A DNA stretch of 64,000 bases from an uncultured Collinsella sp. (GCA_900549025.1 URMZ01000001.1:1-64000), one strand, 5' to 3'. Shown: positions 15,023 through 24,172, numbered from the stretch's first letter. Translations and numbers: made by a program. The notes: generated from the letters alone by a model not told the origin.

Positions 15023-15883
15023 TTAGTTCTCCCCCTTATCCTGCTTGCCCAGATACGCCTCGATAACAGCGTCGTTGTTCTGGATCTCCTCGGCCGTGCC
15101 CTTGGCGATGACCTTACCAAAGTTGAGCACGCAGATGCCCTCGCAGATGTTCATAACGAGTGACATATCATGCTCGATAAGCATGATGGCAATGCCGAAG
15201 GTGTCGCGAATCTTGACGATGTTCTCCATGAGCTCTGCGGTCTCGGACGGATTCATGCCGGCGGCAGGCTCGTCGAGCAGCAGCAGCTTGGGATTGGTGG
15301 CAAGTGCACGGACGATCTCCAGGCGGCGCTGAGCGCCGTAAGGCAGCGAGCCGGCCTGTTCGTTTGCCAGGTGCTCCATATCAAAGATGGACAGCAGCTC
15401 CATGGCGCGCTCGTGGGCGGCCTTCTCGTGCTTCCAATACGTCGGCAGGCGCAGCACGCCCTCAAAGCCGGAGTAACGTTCCTGGTTGTGCAGGCCAACC
15501 TTAACGTTATCCTCCACCGTCATGGTGTTGAACAAGCGAATGTTCTGGAATGTACGGGCAATACCCATGCGGTTGACCTGATAGACCGACTTGCCCGAGG
15601 TGTCCTCGCCGTCGAGCAGGATGGTGCCATGCGTGGGCTGATACACCTTGGTGAGCAGGTTGAAGACCGTGGTCTTGCCGGCACCGTTGGGGCCGATGAG
15701 ACCGGCGATCTCGGTCTTGCCGATGGTCAGGCTAAAGTCGTCGACTGCCTTAAGGCCACCGAACTCAATGCCCAGGTGGATGCACTCGAGCGCCGGGCGC
15801 TCGCCCAGGTCGCGGTCGGGAACGATGGCGCCAGAAGGATACGGGACCATCTTGCCCTTCTTGAACTCAAATTTACTGGGCAT
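15023..15883 (-). CDS. livG: Branched-chain amino acid ABC transporter ATPase LivG
   Basis: The second ATPase of the LIV importer. Of 286 residues, about 30 form an N-terminal extension before the ABC domain. Walker A GPNGAGKTT, the LivG-type signature LPYGAQRRLE, Walker B LLLLDEPAAGMNP and the H-loop LIEHDMSLVM are all present, as is the characteristic ARTFQNIRLF segment. The ATG at 15883 lies behind GGAGGTGG and overlaps the end of livM by 11 bases, which implies coupled translation. Confidence 0.95.
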   Translation of the reverse strand: MPSKFEFKKGKMVPYPSGAIVPDRDLGERPALECIHLGIEFGGLKAVDDFSLTIGKTEIAGLIGPNGAGKTTVFNLLTKVYQPTHGTILLDGEDTSGKSVYQVNRMGIARTFQNIRLFNTMTVEDNVKVGLHNQERYSGFEGVLRLPTYWKHEKAAHERAMELLSIFDMEHLANEQAGSLPYGAQRRLEIVRALATNPKLLLLDEPAAGMNPSETAELMENIVKIRDTFGIAIMLIEHDMSLVMNICEGICVLNFGKVIAKGTAEEIQNNDAVIEAYLGKQDKGEN

Positions 15884-16952
15884 CGGCTGCCACCTCCTTC
15901 TTGGAAGCAAAGCGGTCCTTGACGCGACCGAAGAACGCCTTGAGCTGCGGGTTGTTGGTAAAGATCATGACCAGGATCAGCACGATGGCGTAGATGAGCA
16001 TGCGGTAGTCCGAGAACTGACGGAGCAGCTCGGGAAGCACCGTGAGCAGCGCCGCCGCGATGACGGAGCCGCGCATATTGCCCAGACCGCCCAGGACCAC
16101 GAACACCAGGATGAGAATGGACGTGTTGAAGTCGAACTTGGTGGCGGAGAGCTGCGAGAAGTTACCGCCGAAGAGGGCTCCGGCAGCACCGGCGAGGGCA
16201 GCGGAAACCACGAAGGCGATCATGCGGTACTCGGTGACGGAGATGCCTACGGACTCGGCTGCAATCTTGTTATCGCGCACGGCCATAATGGCACGGCCGG
16301 TACGGCTGCGAACCAGGTTGAGCACGATCACGAGTGCGACCATGACCAGGATGGCACCGGCGAGGAAGGTCGAGTACGTCGACACGCCCGAGGCGCCCTG
16401 GGCGCCCTTGATGATGGCGGTGCCGTCCTCGAGCAGGTGCAGGTCGTCGATCGTGGAGTTGCCCGTGATGTTAAAGATCACGTGCAGGCCGCGGGAGTCG
16501 ACGCCCACAATGAGGCAGGTGACGATCTCTTTGATGATCTCGCCAAAAGCCAGGGTCACGATGGCCAGATAGTCGCCGCTCAGGCGCAGGACCGGGATAC
16601 CAATCAAGAAGCCCAAGATGGCAGCGGCGATAGCGCCGACCACAATGCTGATGATCAGGCGCACCGGATCGGAGGGAACGGCGCTCTCCAGCGCGACAGC
16701 GGTAACGATGCCCGTATAGGCGCCGACGCTCATAAAGCCCGCGTGGCCCAGCGACAAGTCGCCCGCGATGCCGACGACGAGGTTAAGGGAGATGGCCATG
16801 ACGATATAGGCCGTGATGGGAACCAGCTGACCGGCGATCATGCGCGGAATCATATGGTTAGACTGCATAAAGAACACGATGGCGAATGCCACGATGCACA
16901 TGGCGTACGTGACAAAGTCGTGACGCGTCTGCTTGTCTTTAAGAAACTTCAT
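15873..16952 (-). CDS. livM: Branched-chain amino acid ABC transporter permease LivM
   Basis: Membrane subunit of the LIV importer, 359 residues with about nine to ten hydrophobic segments. The family motif LSLGHAGFMSVGAYTGI is present near residue 65, and a long periplasm-type loop follows. The charged C-terminus ends in KKEVAADAQ. Start: the ATG at 16952 follows AGGTGA; a GTG three codons earlier, directly abutting the livH stop, is possible. It lies between livH and livG in a tightly packed operon. Confidence 0.93.
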   Translation of the reverse strand: MKFLKDKQTRHDFVTYAMCIVAFAIVFFMQSNHMIPRMIAGQLVPITAYIVMAISLNLVVGIAGDLSLGHAGFMSVGAYTGIVTAVALESAVPSDPVRLIISIVVGAIAAAILGFLIGIPVLRLSGDYLAIVTLAFGEIIKEIVTCLIVGVDSRGLHVIFNITGNSTIDDLHLLEDGTAIIKGAQGASGVSTYSTFLAGAILVMVALVIVLNLVRSRTGRAIMAVRDNKIAAESVGISVTEYRMIAFVVSAALAGAAGALFGGNFSQLSATKFDFNTSILILVFVVLGGLGNMRGSVIAAALLTVLPELLRQFSDYRMLIYAIVLILVMIFTNNPQLKAFFGRVKDRFASKKEVAADAQ

Positions 16953-16961
16953 AGCGCTCAC

Positions 16962-17843
16962 CTACACCTTCTCGGGGACGTACTTGCCCAAGAGGCCGGC
17001 AGGCTTGACGAGCAGGACGATGATCAAAACACCAAAGACGATGGAGTTGGCAAGGCTCGTGGAAATGTAGGCCTGCGCCATCGCTTCGATGATGCCGATG
17101 AGAATGCCGCCGACAAAGGCGCCGGGGATGGAGCCGATGCCACCGAAGACGGCGGCGTCGAAGGCCTTGATGCCAGGCATGGCACCCGTCGTGGGCTGCA
17201 GCACCGGCGAGTAAGAGCACAGCAGCACGCCGGCGATGGCGGCAAGGGCAGAGCCGATGGCAAACGTCATAGAGATGGTGCGGTTGACGTTGATGCCCAT
17301 GAGCTGAGCGGCGGCCTTGTCCTCGGACACGGCACGCATGGCTTTGCCCATCTTGGTCTTTCCTGTAAAGAACATCAGGCCGGCCATGATAACCAGGCAG
17401 GCGACGATGGTGACGAGCGAGACGGCGCTTACGTTGAACTTGGCCAAGAACTCCGGCACCTGGAAGGTGACGAGCGAAGTGAAGTTCTTGGGCGTGGCGC
17501 CCCACAGAAGCTGCGCGGCGTTCTGCAGGAAGTAAGACACGCCGATAGCCGTGATCAGAACGGCCAGCGGGCCCGCCTGACGCAGCGGCTTATAGGCCAG
17601 ACCCTCGATGAGAACACCGAGAACCGTACAGACCACACAAGAGAGAACTACAGATGCCCAGCCCGGGAGGCCGAGATACGACGTGGCGCAGAACGAGACA
17701 TAGGCACCGACCATGATGACATCGCCGTGAGCGAAGTTGAGCATCTTGGCGATACCGTAGACCATGGTGTAGCCCAACGCGATGATGGCGTAGACGCTGC
17801 CCATGGACAGGCCGTTGACCAGGTATTGGATAAAGACCGTCAT
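16962..17843 (-). CDS. livH: Branched-chain amino acid ABC transporter permease LivH
   Basis: Membrane subunit of the LIV importer, 293 residues, starting MTVFIQYLVNGLSMGSVYAI, which matches the LivH family start; the conserved MLNFAHGDVIMVGAYV follows at about residue 35-50. It has about eight hydrophobic segments and pairs with LivM to form the pore. The ATG at 17843 follows GGGGGA by nine bases. Upstream, hairpins separate it from livJ, a common arrangement that lets the binding protein be made in excess. Confidence 0.94.
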   Translation of the reverse strand: MTVFIQYLVNGLSMGSVYAIIALGYTMVYGIAKMLNFAHGDVIMVGAYVSFCATSYLGLPGWASVVLSCVVCTVLGVLIEGLAYKPLRQAGPLAVLITAIGVSYFLQNAAQLLWGATPKNFTSLVTFQVPEFLAKFNVSAVSLVTIVACLVIMAGLMFFTGKTKMGKAMRAVSEDKAAAQLMGINVNRTISMTFAIGSALAAIAGVLLCSYSPVLQPTTGAMPGIKAFDAAVFGGIGSIPGAFVGGILIGIIEAMAQAYISTSLANSIVFGVLIIVLLVKPAGLLGKYVPEKV

Positions 17844-17888
17844 GTTCCACATCCCCCTTTCGAATAGGTTTCCAGTTAATGTATGAAA

Positions 17889-17951
17889 CAGGGACGTTAC
17901 ATCGTCCCTAGATACCAAGCAAGCAGGGAAGGCCAAAACCTCCCCTGCTTG
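17889..17951 (-). terminator. Hairpins between livJ and livH (partial terminator)
   Basis: Two stem-loops lie in the 139-base gap: CAAGCAGGG/TCCCTGCTTG (17920-17951) and AGGGACG/CGTCCCT (17889-17909), the second followed by GTTTC on the minus strand. They probably stop part of the transcription after livJ or protect its 3' end. No long T run is present. Confidence 0.55.
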
Positions 17952-17982
17952 GGATCAAAACCGCTCTATGTAAGGCGGCTTA

Positions 17983-19170
17983 TTAGGCCTGTACGTACTT
18001 GCCATCGGTGATGACGTACGCCGTGGGCTCCTTCTGGACCTGGCCCTTATCGTTCCAGGTGAGCTTGCCGGTCAGACCGTCAACGGTAATCTTGAGCATA
18101 GCCTTGGACAGCTTCTCGGCGACCTCGGTCGGATCGGCGTCGACACCAAGACCGGCCTCCTTGACGGCCTCGGCCACCGCGTGCACGCCGTCGTAGGCGT
18201 CGGCGGCAAACTGGTCGGGGGTATCGCCGTACTTATCCTTGTAAGCGTTAACGAAGTCGGCGTTCTTCTCGTCGTCGGCGGAGAACGGGGTCATGAGCAG
18301 CAGACCCTCGGCAAGAGAGGTATCGAAGCCCTCAACGCCCAGGATGCCGTCCATGCCGTCGCAGCCCATCATCTTGACGTCGTAGCCCATGTCCTTGGCG
18401 TTCTTGAGCAGGACGGACGCCGGGGTGTAGTAGATCGGCGCAAAGATCATGGTGGCGCCGGCCTGCTTGGCCTTGGTCAGCTGGTTGGTAAAGCTCGTGG
18501 CGGAGTCGTCCTTAAAGGTCTCCTCGTCAACAATCTCGAGCTTGGACTCAGCGGCCTGGGCCTTAAAGGAATCTGCGATGCCCGAAGAATAGGCGTCGCC
18601 GGAGTTATAGAACAGCACGAACTTCTCGTCCGCATACTTCTGCGCCAGGAACTTGGCAGCGTTGACACCCTGGTTGGGGTCGGTGAAGCAAACCTGGAAG
18701 ACGCAATCCTTGCCGTCGGTGACGTCCTCGGAGGACGCGGACGGGGTGATCATGAACGTCTTGGGGTCGTTACCGCACTCTGCGGCAACGGCAACCGACG
18801 CACCCGTGGTGGTTGGACCGACGAGGGCCTGCATGCCCCAGTCGAGCAGGGTGTTGAAGGCGTTGACGGCCTTCTCGCCATCGGCCTGGTCGTCCTCGGC
18901 CTTGCTGGCAAGCGGCAGCTCCTTGGTCGAGAAATCCTTGCAGCCAAGCTCGACACCCTGGGTAACGGACTTGCCGTAGGACGCGTTGGCGCCGGTCAGC
19001 GGGCCGATGGTGCCGATCTTAAACGAAGCGTCGCTCGAAGCGGAACCGCTGTCGCCGCCGTTGGAGGAGCAGCCAGCTAGAATGGACATCGCCCCCAGAC
19101 CTGCTGCGCTCGCGATAACGCTCCTGCGATTCATAACAGGGTTCAATGACTTACCGGTGAGGCTCGACAT
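17983..19170 (-). CDS. livJ: Branched-chain amino acid ABC transporter substrate-binding lipoprotein
   Basis: Extracellular binding protein that captures leucine, isoleucine or valine for LivHMGF. The 395 residues start with a Tat- or Sec-like leader containing MNRRSVIASAAG and a lipobox LAGC, so the mature protein is a membrane-anchored lipoprotein. A serine/glycine linker (SSNGGDSGSASSDAS) precedes the type I periplasmic-binding fold (FKIGTIGPLTGANASYG; VGPTTTGASVAVA). The C-terminus reads PTAYVITDGKYVQA. Start ATG at 19170 with GAGGAG six bases upstream. A perfect 7-bp hairpin (GTCGGGT/ACCCGAC, 19192-19212) lies in the leader just before the ribosome site. Confidence 0.95.
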   Translation of the reverse strand: MSSLTGKSLNPVMNRRSVIASAAGLGAMSILAGCSSNGGDSGSASSDASFKIGTIGPLTGANASYGKSVTQGVELGCKDFSTKELPLASKAEDDQADGEKAVNAFNTLLDWGMQALVGPTTTGASVAVAAECGNDPKTFMITPSASSEDVTDGKDCVFQVCFTDPNQGVNAAKFLAQKYADEKFVLFYNSGDAYSSGIADSFKAQAAESKLEIVDEETFKDDSATSFTNQLTKAKQAGATMIFAPIYYTPASVLLKNAKDMGYDVKMMGCDGMDGILGVEGFDTSLAEGLLLMTPFSADDEKNADFVNAYKDKYGDTPDQFAADAYDGVHAVAEAVKEAGLGVDADPTEVAEKLSKAMLKITVDGLTGKLTWNDKGQVQKEPTAYVITDGKYVQA

Positions 19171-19439
19171 GCGGCTCTCCTCTCAAATCTCGTCGGGTTT
19201 CGGTTACCCGACAGGCCATCCTTCGCCGTGTTCGGCGTTCGCAAAATAGTAGACGCTTTAGTTGAGAAAAGTGGCGATTATTTCAACTTTTCTTTTGTTT
19301 TGCCCATTTATCCATAATTCTGCGTATTCCTGTCGGTTTATGCAGTTTAGCCACTTTATTGTGTGAAAGTAATGTTTCCGTTCTGTTACAGGCGTCCTTG
19401 CCCTGAATAAAACGGCCCCACCGGTGTCGTTATATGCAC

Positions 19440-19484
19440 TTAGGCGGCGATGTACTTGCCATCCTGAATCACATAAGCTGTAGG
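19440..19484 (-). pseudogene. Remnant of a second livJ C-terminus
   Basis: On the minus strand, 14 codons plus a TAA read PTAYVIQDGKYIAA, nearly the same as the end of the neighbouring livJ (PTAYVITDGKYVQA). The DNA differs at several synonymous sites, so it is an old paralogue end and not a recent copy. No other part of a binding protein is found in the 474-base gap (19171-19644), which is otherwise AT-rich without an identifiable gene. A deletion that removed most of a second livJ is the simplest explanation. Confidence 0.75.
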
Positions 19485-19644
19485 TCGTATGTAGCGAGCA
19501 TGTTTCCAATGTTTCCGCAGCGTTTCGGGGGTGCCGTTTTGTGCGACTCCTGTTGCCTGGCGAGCACGCGCCCTCGGTTCACGCTAGAATGCACTCAACC
19601 TTTAAGCGGTTAATCCATCCATAAGATGCACGAAGGAGCTATCT

Positions 19645-20988
19645 ATGAGCGAACCCCTGCGCACCGTGAACGTCGGTCTGATCGGTCTGGGAACCGTCGG
19701 CGGCGGCGTGGCCCGTCTGATCAAGAGCCACCACGATGAGTACCTGGCAGCCTACGGCATCGACCTTAAGCTGACCCGCGCCTGCGCGCTTGCTTGGGAG
19801 CAGGCCGAGGCAGCCGGTATTGAGCGTGAGGCCTTTACAAGCGACTGGCACGATGTCGTCACCGACCCCGCCGTCGACATCGTCGTCGAGCTGATCGGCG
19901 GCGAGCATCCCGCAACCGAGATCTTTACCACCGCCTTTGAGAACGGCAAGCACGTCGTCTCTGCCAACAAGGCCCTGCTGGGCCGTCATGTCGAGACGCT
20001 CGCCGAGAAGGCGCGCGCATGCGGCGTGCAGATTAAGTGCGAGGCCAGCTGCGGCGGCGGCATCCCCATCGTGAGCACGCTCGAGCACGACTTGGTGGGC
20101 AACAAGATCCTGACCATCGCCGGCATTCTCAACGGCACCACCAACTACATCCTGTCGCGCATGGACGCCGAGGGCGCCGATTACGCCGACGTGCTCGCCG
20201 ACGCCCAGGCCAAGGGCTACGCCGAGGCCGACCCGTCCGCCGACGTCGACGGCTTCGACGCCGCCAGCAAGACGGCGATCCTCGCCTCCATCGGCTTTGG
20301 CACCCGCGTGACCACCGATGATGTGTACCAGCAGGGTATCCGTACCATCGGCGCCGAGGACATCGCCCAGGCCCGCGAGCTCGGCTACACCATTAAGCTG
20401 CTCGGCATCGCCCGCAACACCGACGCCGGCGTCGACGTTCGCGTGCACCCCACACTGATCCCCGCCGATCACATGCTCGCCAAGGTCAACGGCGCCATGA
20501 ACGCTGTCTACGTGGTAGGCGACGCCGTGGGCGAGACCATGTTCTACGGTGCCGGCGCAGGCTCCTTCCCCACCGCGAGCGCCGTCGTGGGCGATATCCT
20601 GTCGCTCTCCGAGCAGATCAGCCGCGGCGTGGCTCCGCTGCCCGAGATTGAGCCCTATGGTCACAACCTCGCCTTTAAGCCCATGGACGAGCTCCAGACC
20701 AAGTACTATGTGCGCCTGAAGGTCGCCGACCGCGTGGGCGCCCTGTCCGAGACGGTCGATATCTTTGCCAAGCATAACATCTCGATCTCGCTCATCAACC
20801 AGGTCGAGGACGGCAAGTCGGGCGTCAGCGATGCCTGCTCGGTCATCTTCCTGACGCACCGCGCGCTCGAGAAGGACGTCCAGGCTGCCGCCGCCGAGCT
20901 TGGCAGCGTCGACTGCGTGGCCGAAGTCGCCAACGTCCTGCGCATCGAGGACGTCGAGGCCTGGACCGAAGGCGTCATGGCCAACTAG
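19645..20988 (+). CDS. hom: Homoserine dehydrogenase
   Basis: Reduces aspartate 4-semialdehyde to homoserine with NAD(P)H, the branch point to threonine and methionine. The 447 residues show the nucleotide-binding GLIGLGTVGGG at 11-21, SANKALL, the dimer/active-site run GILNGTTNYIL and a C-terminal ACT domain (DRVGALSETVDIFAKHNISI) usually responsible for threonine feedback. Length and layout match the Gram-positive type. Start ATG at 19645 behind AAGGAGCT. Single gene followed by a terminator. Confidence 0.96.
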   Translation: MSEPLRTVNVGLIGLGTVGGGVARLIKSHHDEYLAAYGIDLKLTRACALAWEQAEAAGIEREAFTSDWHDVVTDPAVDIVVELIGGEHPATEIFTTAFENGKHVVSANKALLGRHVETLAEKARACGVQIKCEASCGGGIPIVSTLEHDLVGNKILTIAGILNGTTNYILSRMDAEGADYADVLADAQAKGYAEADPSADVDGFDAASKTAILASIGFGTRVTTDDVYQQGIRTIGAEDIAQARELGYTIKLLGIARNTDAGVDVRVHPTLIPADHMLAKVNGAMNAVYVVGDAVGETMFYGAGAGSFPTASAVVGDILSLSEQISRGVAPLPEIEPYGHNLAFKPMDELQTKYYVRLKVADRVGALSETVDIFAKHNISISLINQVEDGKSGVSDACSVIFLTHRALEKDVQAAAAELGSVDCVAEVANVLRIEDVEAWTEGVMAN

Positions 20989-21017
20989 TCCGATTCTCGG
21001 CAAATCAAATAACGCAT

Positions 21018-21055
21018 GAGGGGCTCCCGTCCGATTGGATGGGAGCCCCTTTTAG
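21018..21055 (+). terminator. Terminator of hom
   Basis: AGGGGCTCCC paired with GGGAGCCCCT, followed by TTTTAG, about 30 bases after the hom stop codon. Confidence 0.88.
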
Positions 21056-21208
21056 TTACATCTTTTGCACGAAGTGGTCGACTAACGTTTGAACAACTTG
21101 ACCGTTCGTCAACAACCGTGGATACCGTTTGCCGATATGCGACGGCAGCTGTATTTTGCCGCCGCTATGCTGTGCCGTGTATGTCCGCCCGCGATGAGAG
21201 GAAGCACC

Positions 21209-21958
21209 ATGTTGCTCGAGGGCAAGAAAGCAATCATCACCGGAGGCACGCGCGGTATCGGCTATGCGATCGCCTGCCGTTTTATCGAGGAGGGCGCTGC
21301 CGTCACCGTCTTTGGCTCGCGCCAGGAGACTGCCGACGCGGCCGTTGAGAAGCTGACAGCCGCCTATCCCGACGCCAAGGTCTGGGGCCGTTCCTGCGAC
21401 CTCACCTCACTCGAGGCCGTGACCGAGGCCTTTACGCAGGCCGCAGCCGACATGGGCGGTCTCGATACGGTCGTCAACAACGCCGGCATCTCCCAGCGCT
21501 CGCCCCTTTTGGATTACACGGCCGAGGAGTTTGCAAAGGTCATGGACCTCAACGTCGTCGCTGTCTTTAACGGTCACCAGGCGGCCGCCAAGATTATGAC
21601 CGAGGCCGGCCACGGCGGCACCATCACTACCACGAGCTCGATGGTCGCCAAGTACGGCCAGCCCTCCGGCGTCGGTTACCCCACGTCCAAGTTCGCCGTC
21701 AACGGCATGGTCCAGTCGCTCTCGCGCGAGCTCGCCCCCATGGGTATCCGCGTCAACGCCGTTGCCCCTGGCGTGACTAAGACCGACATGGTCGCCAACC
21801 TGCCCGAAGAGGTCATCAAGCCCATCGTCGCCACTATTCCGCTCGGCCGCATGGGCGAGCCCGAGGATGTCGCCAACGCCTTCGTTTTCCTAGCGAGCGA
21901 CATGTCATCCTATGTCACGGGCGCCGTGCTCCCCGTCGACGGAGCCGCCCGCTCCTAA
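21209..21958 (+). CDS. Short-chain dehydrogenase/reductase (FabG-like)
   Basis: NAD(P)-dependent oxidoreductase of 249 residues with the classical SDR motifs: TGGTRGIGYA cofactor loop near residue 10, NNAGIS, the catalytic serine in TTTSSMVAKYG, and YPTSK with catalytic Tyr and Lys, ending PVDGAAR. The closest family is 3-oxoacyl-ACP reductase (FabG) or the related hydroxysteroid and sugar dehydrogenases. The 5' region lacks fatty-acid genes, so a steroid or alcohol substrate is also possible. Start ATG at 21209 after AGAGGAAG; the 40 upstream codons of the open frame lie in the promoter region. Confidence 0.9.
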   Translation: MLLEGKKAIITGGTRGIGYAIACRFIEEGAAVTVFGSRQETADAAVEKLTAAYPDAKVWGRSCDLTSLEAVTEAFTQAAADMGGLDTVVNNAGISQRSPLLDYTAEEFAKVMDLNVVAVFNGHQAAAKIMTEAGHGGTITTTSSMVAKYGQPSGVGYPTSKFAVNGMVQSLSRELAPMGIRVNAVAPGVTKTDMVANLPEEVIKPIVATIPLGRMGEPEDVANAFVFLASDMSSYVTGAVLPVDGAARS

Positions 21959-22000
21959 AGGTCGCAAGCCACGACTTCGAACCTCAACGAGGCCCAACGC

Positions 22001-22042
22001 AAAAGGCGCGCTGCCTGCATCAACCGCAGGCAGCGCGCCTTG
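22001..22042. terminator. Terminator after the SDR gene
   Basis: AAAAGGCGCGCTGCCTGC pairs with GCAGGCAGCGCGCCTT around a seven-base loop. It works for the plus-strand SDR gene and has an A/T tract on both sides. The 62-bp repeat array starts 12 bases later. Confidence 0.85.
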
Positions 22043-22053
22043 TTCTGTTTGCA

Positions 22054-22412
22054 GGGGAAGCTGCGTCCCGGTATTTCAGCTCAGAACGGGGCACGGTTTC
22101 CCCAGGACCTCCTTGCGGAAACTGCACCCCGTTTTGAACGTCGATTCTGGGGTACCGTTTCCGCAATGGGCCTCCTGCGGAAACGGTATCCCACTCCGGG
22201 CGCCCATTCCGGGACACAGCTTCCCAACGGCTCCTGTTTCGGAAACCACATCCCATTTTGAACCTTCAGACTGGGACGCGCTTTCCGGCAGGGGTCCAAA
22301 GCGGAAACTGCATCCCGCTCTGAGCGTCCGTTCTGGGATGTAGCTTCCCGATGGGGGCCGATGCGGAAGCCGCGTCCCGTTTCGAGCCTTCAAAGCGGGA
22401 CGCGGCTTCCCC
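22054..22412. repeat. Array of six tandem 62-bp stem-loop units
   Basis: Six hairpins occur at near-perfect 62-base spacing. The GGAA core of each left arm lies at 22056, 22117, 22179, 22241, 22303 and 22365. Each unit is a left arm like GCGGAAACTGCATCCCG, a 14-19 base loop, a right arm like CTGGGATGTAGCTTCCC, then a 10-14 base linker. Arms within a unit match better than arms between units. The sixth unit is perfect over 15 bp (GGAAGCCGCGTCCCG). No reading frame is kept across the array, and frames crossing it only translate the repeat. It fills the gap between two convergent genes (SDR and antiporter), ending 14 bases before the antiporter stop codon. I do not recognise a named family. Confidence 0.88.
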
Positions 22413-22425
22413 GAGAGGGTATCGG

Positions 22426-23988
22426 CTACCTGCCGTCGTCGTCCTGTGCTTCATCGCGCGCGTAGAGCTCCAGCATGCGGCGGCGGTATTCGCGCACGGC
22501 GAGCTTGGCGCGCTCCAGGCGGCGACGCTCATGCGGAGTCAGCTCGGACGTGTCGATCTCGTCTCCATAGGTCTTATCGGCAAGCAGGTGCGCCGCGTCC
22601 ACGATGCGGGCATCGATGTGGCCGCTCGCCGCCTCGGCGGAAAGACGCTCGGCAATCGTATCGAGCGTAGGCAGGCCCTCGAATACGCGACCATGGCCAT
22701 GCGAGGTCAGCAGCTCGTGCTCGCGTGCGAGCAGGCTCGCCAAATCGTGATGGGCACGCAGGATGTCGAGCGCATCGGATGGATGCTCGGCAACCTCTGC
22801 CACGGCGCTGACCGGCGCGGCGTCGACCACGCGGTAGAAGAGCTGCGCGAGCAATGGCATCAAGAACACCGTGATGGCACCGGCGGCAACCATGACCGAC
22901 GCAATATCTTGCGACAGCGCGCCCGCGTTGACGGCCACGCTCGTTACGGCAACGATGATCGGCAGCGCCGTGGTGCAGTAGAGCGCCACGGTAATGCGGC
23001 CATACGCCGACACATCGCGCGTCACGGGACAAAAGCTCATAGAGACGAGAATGGGCACGGCGCGAATAATCAGCAGCGCCACGATAAAGCCCACGAGCAG
23101 CCCGGGGCGCGACACCACGGCCGTCAGATCGATCTTCGCGCCCGATACGGTAAAGAACACCGGAATCAAAAAGCCGTAGGCCAGGCCGTCGAGCTTGGTC
23201 TCGAGCGTATGGTTGCCCTCGGGGATGATATAGCGCAGGACAAAGCCGGCGGCAAAAGCGCCCAATACGATATCGAGGCTAAAGATGGCCGAGAACGCCA
23301 CGAGCGTGACCAAAATAAGCACTGTCAGGCGTACGAACGTCTGCGACGTGGTATCGGCGCGCTCCTCGACAAACGCAAAGAAGCGGCTGCCGACGCGTTT
23401 GGAGCGGCTGGGGACCACGGCAAGCAGCACACACACGGCGGCAAATAAGCCCAAGATCAGCAGCGTCTCGATGCCCGTACGGGCAGACAGCAGTACCGAC
23501 ATGGCGAGCACGGGGCCGAGCTCGCCCCACGTACCATAGGCAAGAATCGAATCACCGACGCGCGTTCCGGCAAGCAACCGCTCGCGCAAGATGGGCATGA
23601 GCGCCCCAAGCGCCGTCGAGGTCAAGGCGAGCGTCACGGCGATACCGTCGAAATGGCTGACCGAGAACCACGGGGTAAAGCGCACGGCAAGCCAGGCGAT
23701 ACAAAATGTGACAGCCCACGTGGCCATACCGTAGCGGCCCTCGACGCCCGTGATGTTCTTGGGATCGATCTCAAAGCCGGCAAGCAGGAACAAAAATGCC
23801 AGACCGAGCTCTGACACGAGCGAGACCTCGGCATCTACATGGATGACGCCAAGCATATGGGGTCCCAGCACCGCGCCGAACACGAGCAAAAAGACCGTTT
23901 CGGGAACGGGCTTTCCGGGAATCGCCGAGGCGATGAAGGGGCTTGCAAAGGCCACGAGCGCGATGATGGCGAGTGAAACGAATGCCAT
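22426..23988 (-). CDS. CPA2-type cation:proton antiporter
   Basis: Membrane protein of 520 residues with about 12 hydrophobic segments in residues 1-390, of the monovalent cation:proton antiporter 2 (KefB/GerN) family. Family features seen include PVPETVFLLVFGAVLGPH near residue 27, LLAGFEID near 70, TLALTSTALGALMPILRE and FTVSGAKIDL. The cytoplasmic tail (about 395-520) is helical and charged and has no TrkA-N domain, unlike KefB. It likely exchanges Na+ or K+ for protons in pH or ion balance. Start ATG at 23988 after AAAGG. Single gene convergent with the SDR gene and the hairpin array. Confidence 0.88.
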   Translation of the reverse strand: MAFVSLAIIALVAFASPFIASAIPGKPVPETVFLLVFGAVLGPHMLGVIHVDAEVSLVSELGLAFLFLLAGFEIDPKNITGVEGRYGMATWAVTFCIAWLAVRFTPWFSVSHFDGIAVTLALTSTALGALMPILRERLLAGTRVGDSILAYGTWGELGPVLAMSVLLSARTGIETLLILGLFAAVCVLLAVVPSRSKRVGSRFFAFVEERADTTSQTFVRLTVLILVTLVAFSAIFSLDIVLGAFAAGFVLRYIIPEGNHTLETKLDGLAYGFLIPVFFTVSGAKIDLTAVVSRPGLLVGFIVALLIIRAVPILVSMSFCPVTRDVSAYGRITVALYCTTALPIIVAVTSVAVNAGALSQDIASVMVAAGAITVFLMPLLAQLFYRVVDAAPVSAVAEVAEHPSDALDILRAHHDLASLLAREHELLTSHGHGRVFEGLPTLDTIAERLSAEAASGHIDARIVDAAHLLADKTYGDEIDTSELTPHERRRLERAKLAVREYRRRMLELYARDEAQDDDGR

Positions 23989-24172
23989 GTGATGCCTTTC
24001 TCTTGTTTGCGCATCACTGTAGCACCCTCGCCGTCCTCAACGCGCCGCGAGCTGTCGTATCATAGTGAGGTTTACAAACATGTGGCTCAAGGCGACCGCA
24101 GGGCAGACCCCGCAAACCGACCGCTGCCGCATACCGTACCGTACGCCCAACCGATCAGGAAGGCAGGAACCA

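Noticed and set aside
15648..17867. A long plus-strand frame of about 740 codons opposite livG, livM and livH
   Set aside because: The translation is rich in H, D, G and Q, with no motif, and is opposite three solid liv genes; a codon-bias shadow.
19639..21003. Minus-strand frame of 454 codons opposite hom
   Set aside because: Shadow of hom; no domain, and hom is certain.
22054..22412. CRISPR array
   Set aside because: The repeat units are 62 bp and palindromic throughout, with no unique spacers between short repeats and no cas genes.
22020..22532. Several overlapping short frames in the hairpin array, with recurring peptide patterns
   Set aside because: The peptides repeat only because the DNA units repeat. 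Each frame shifts between units and none has a ribosome site.
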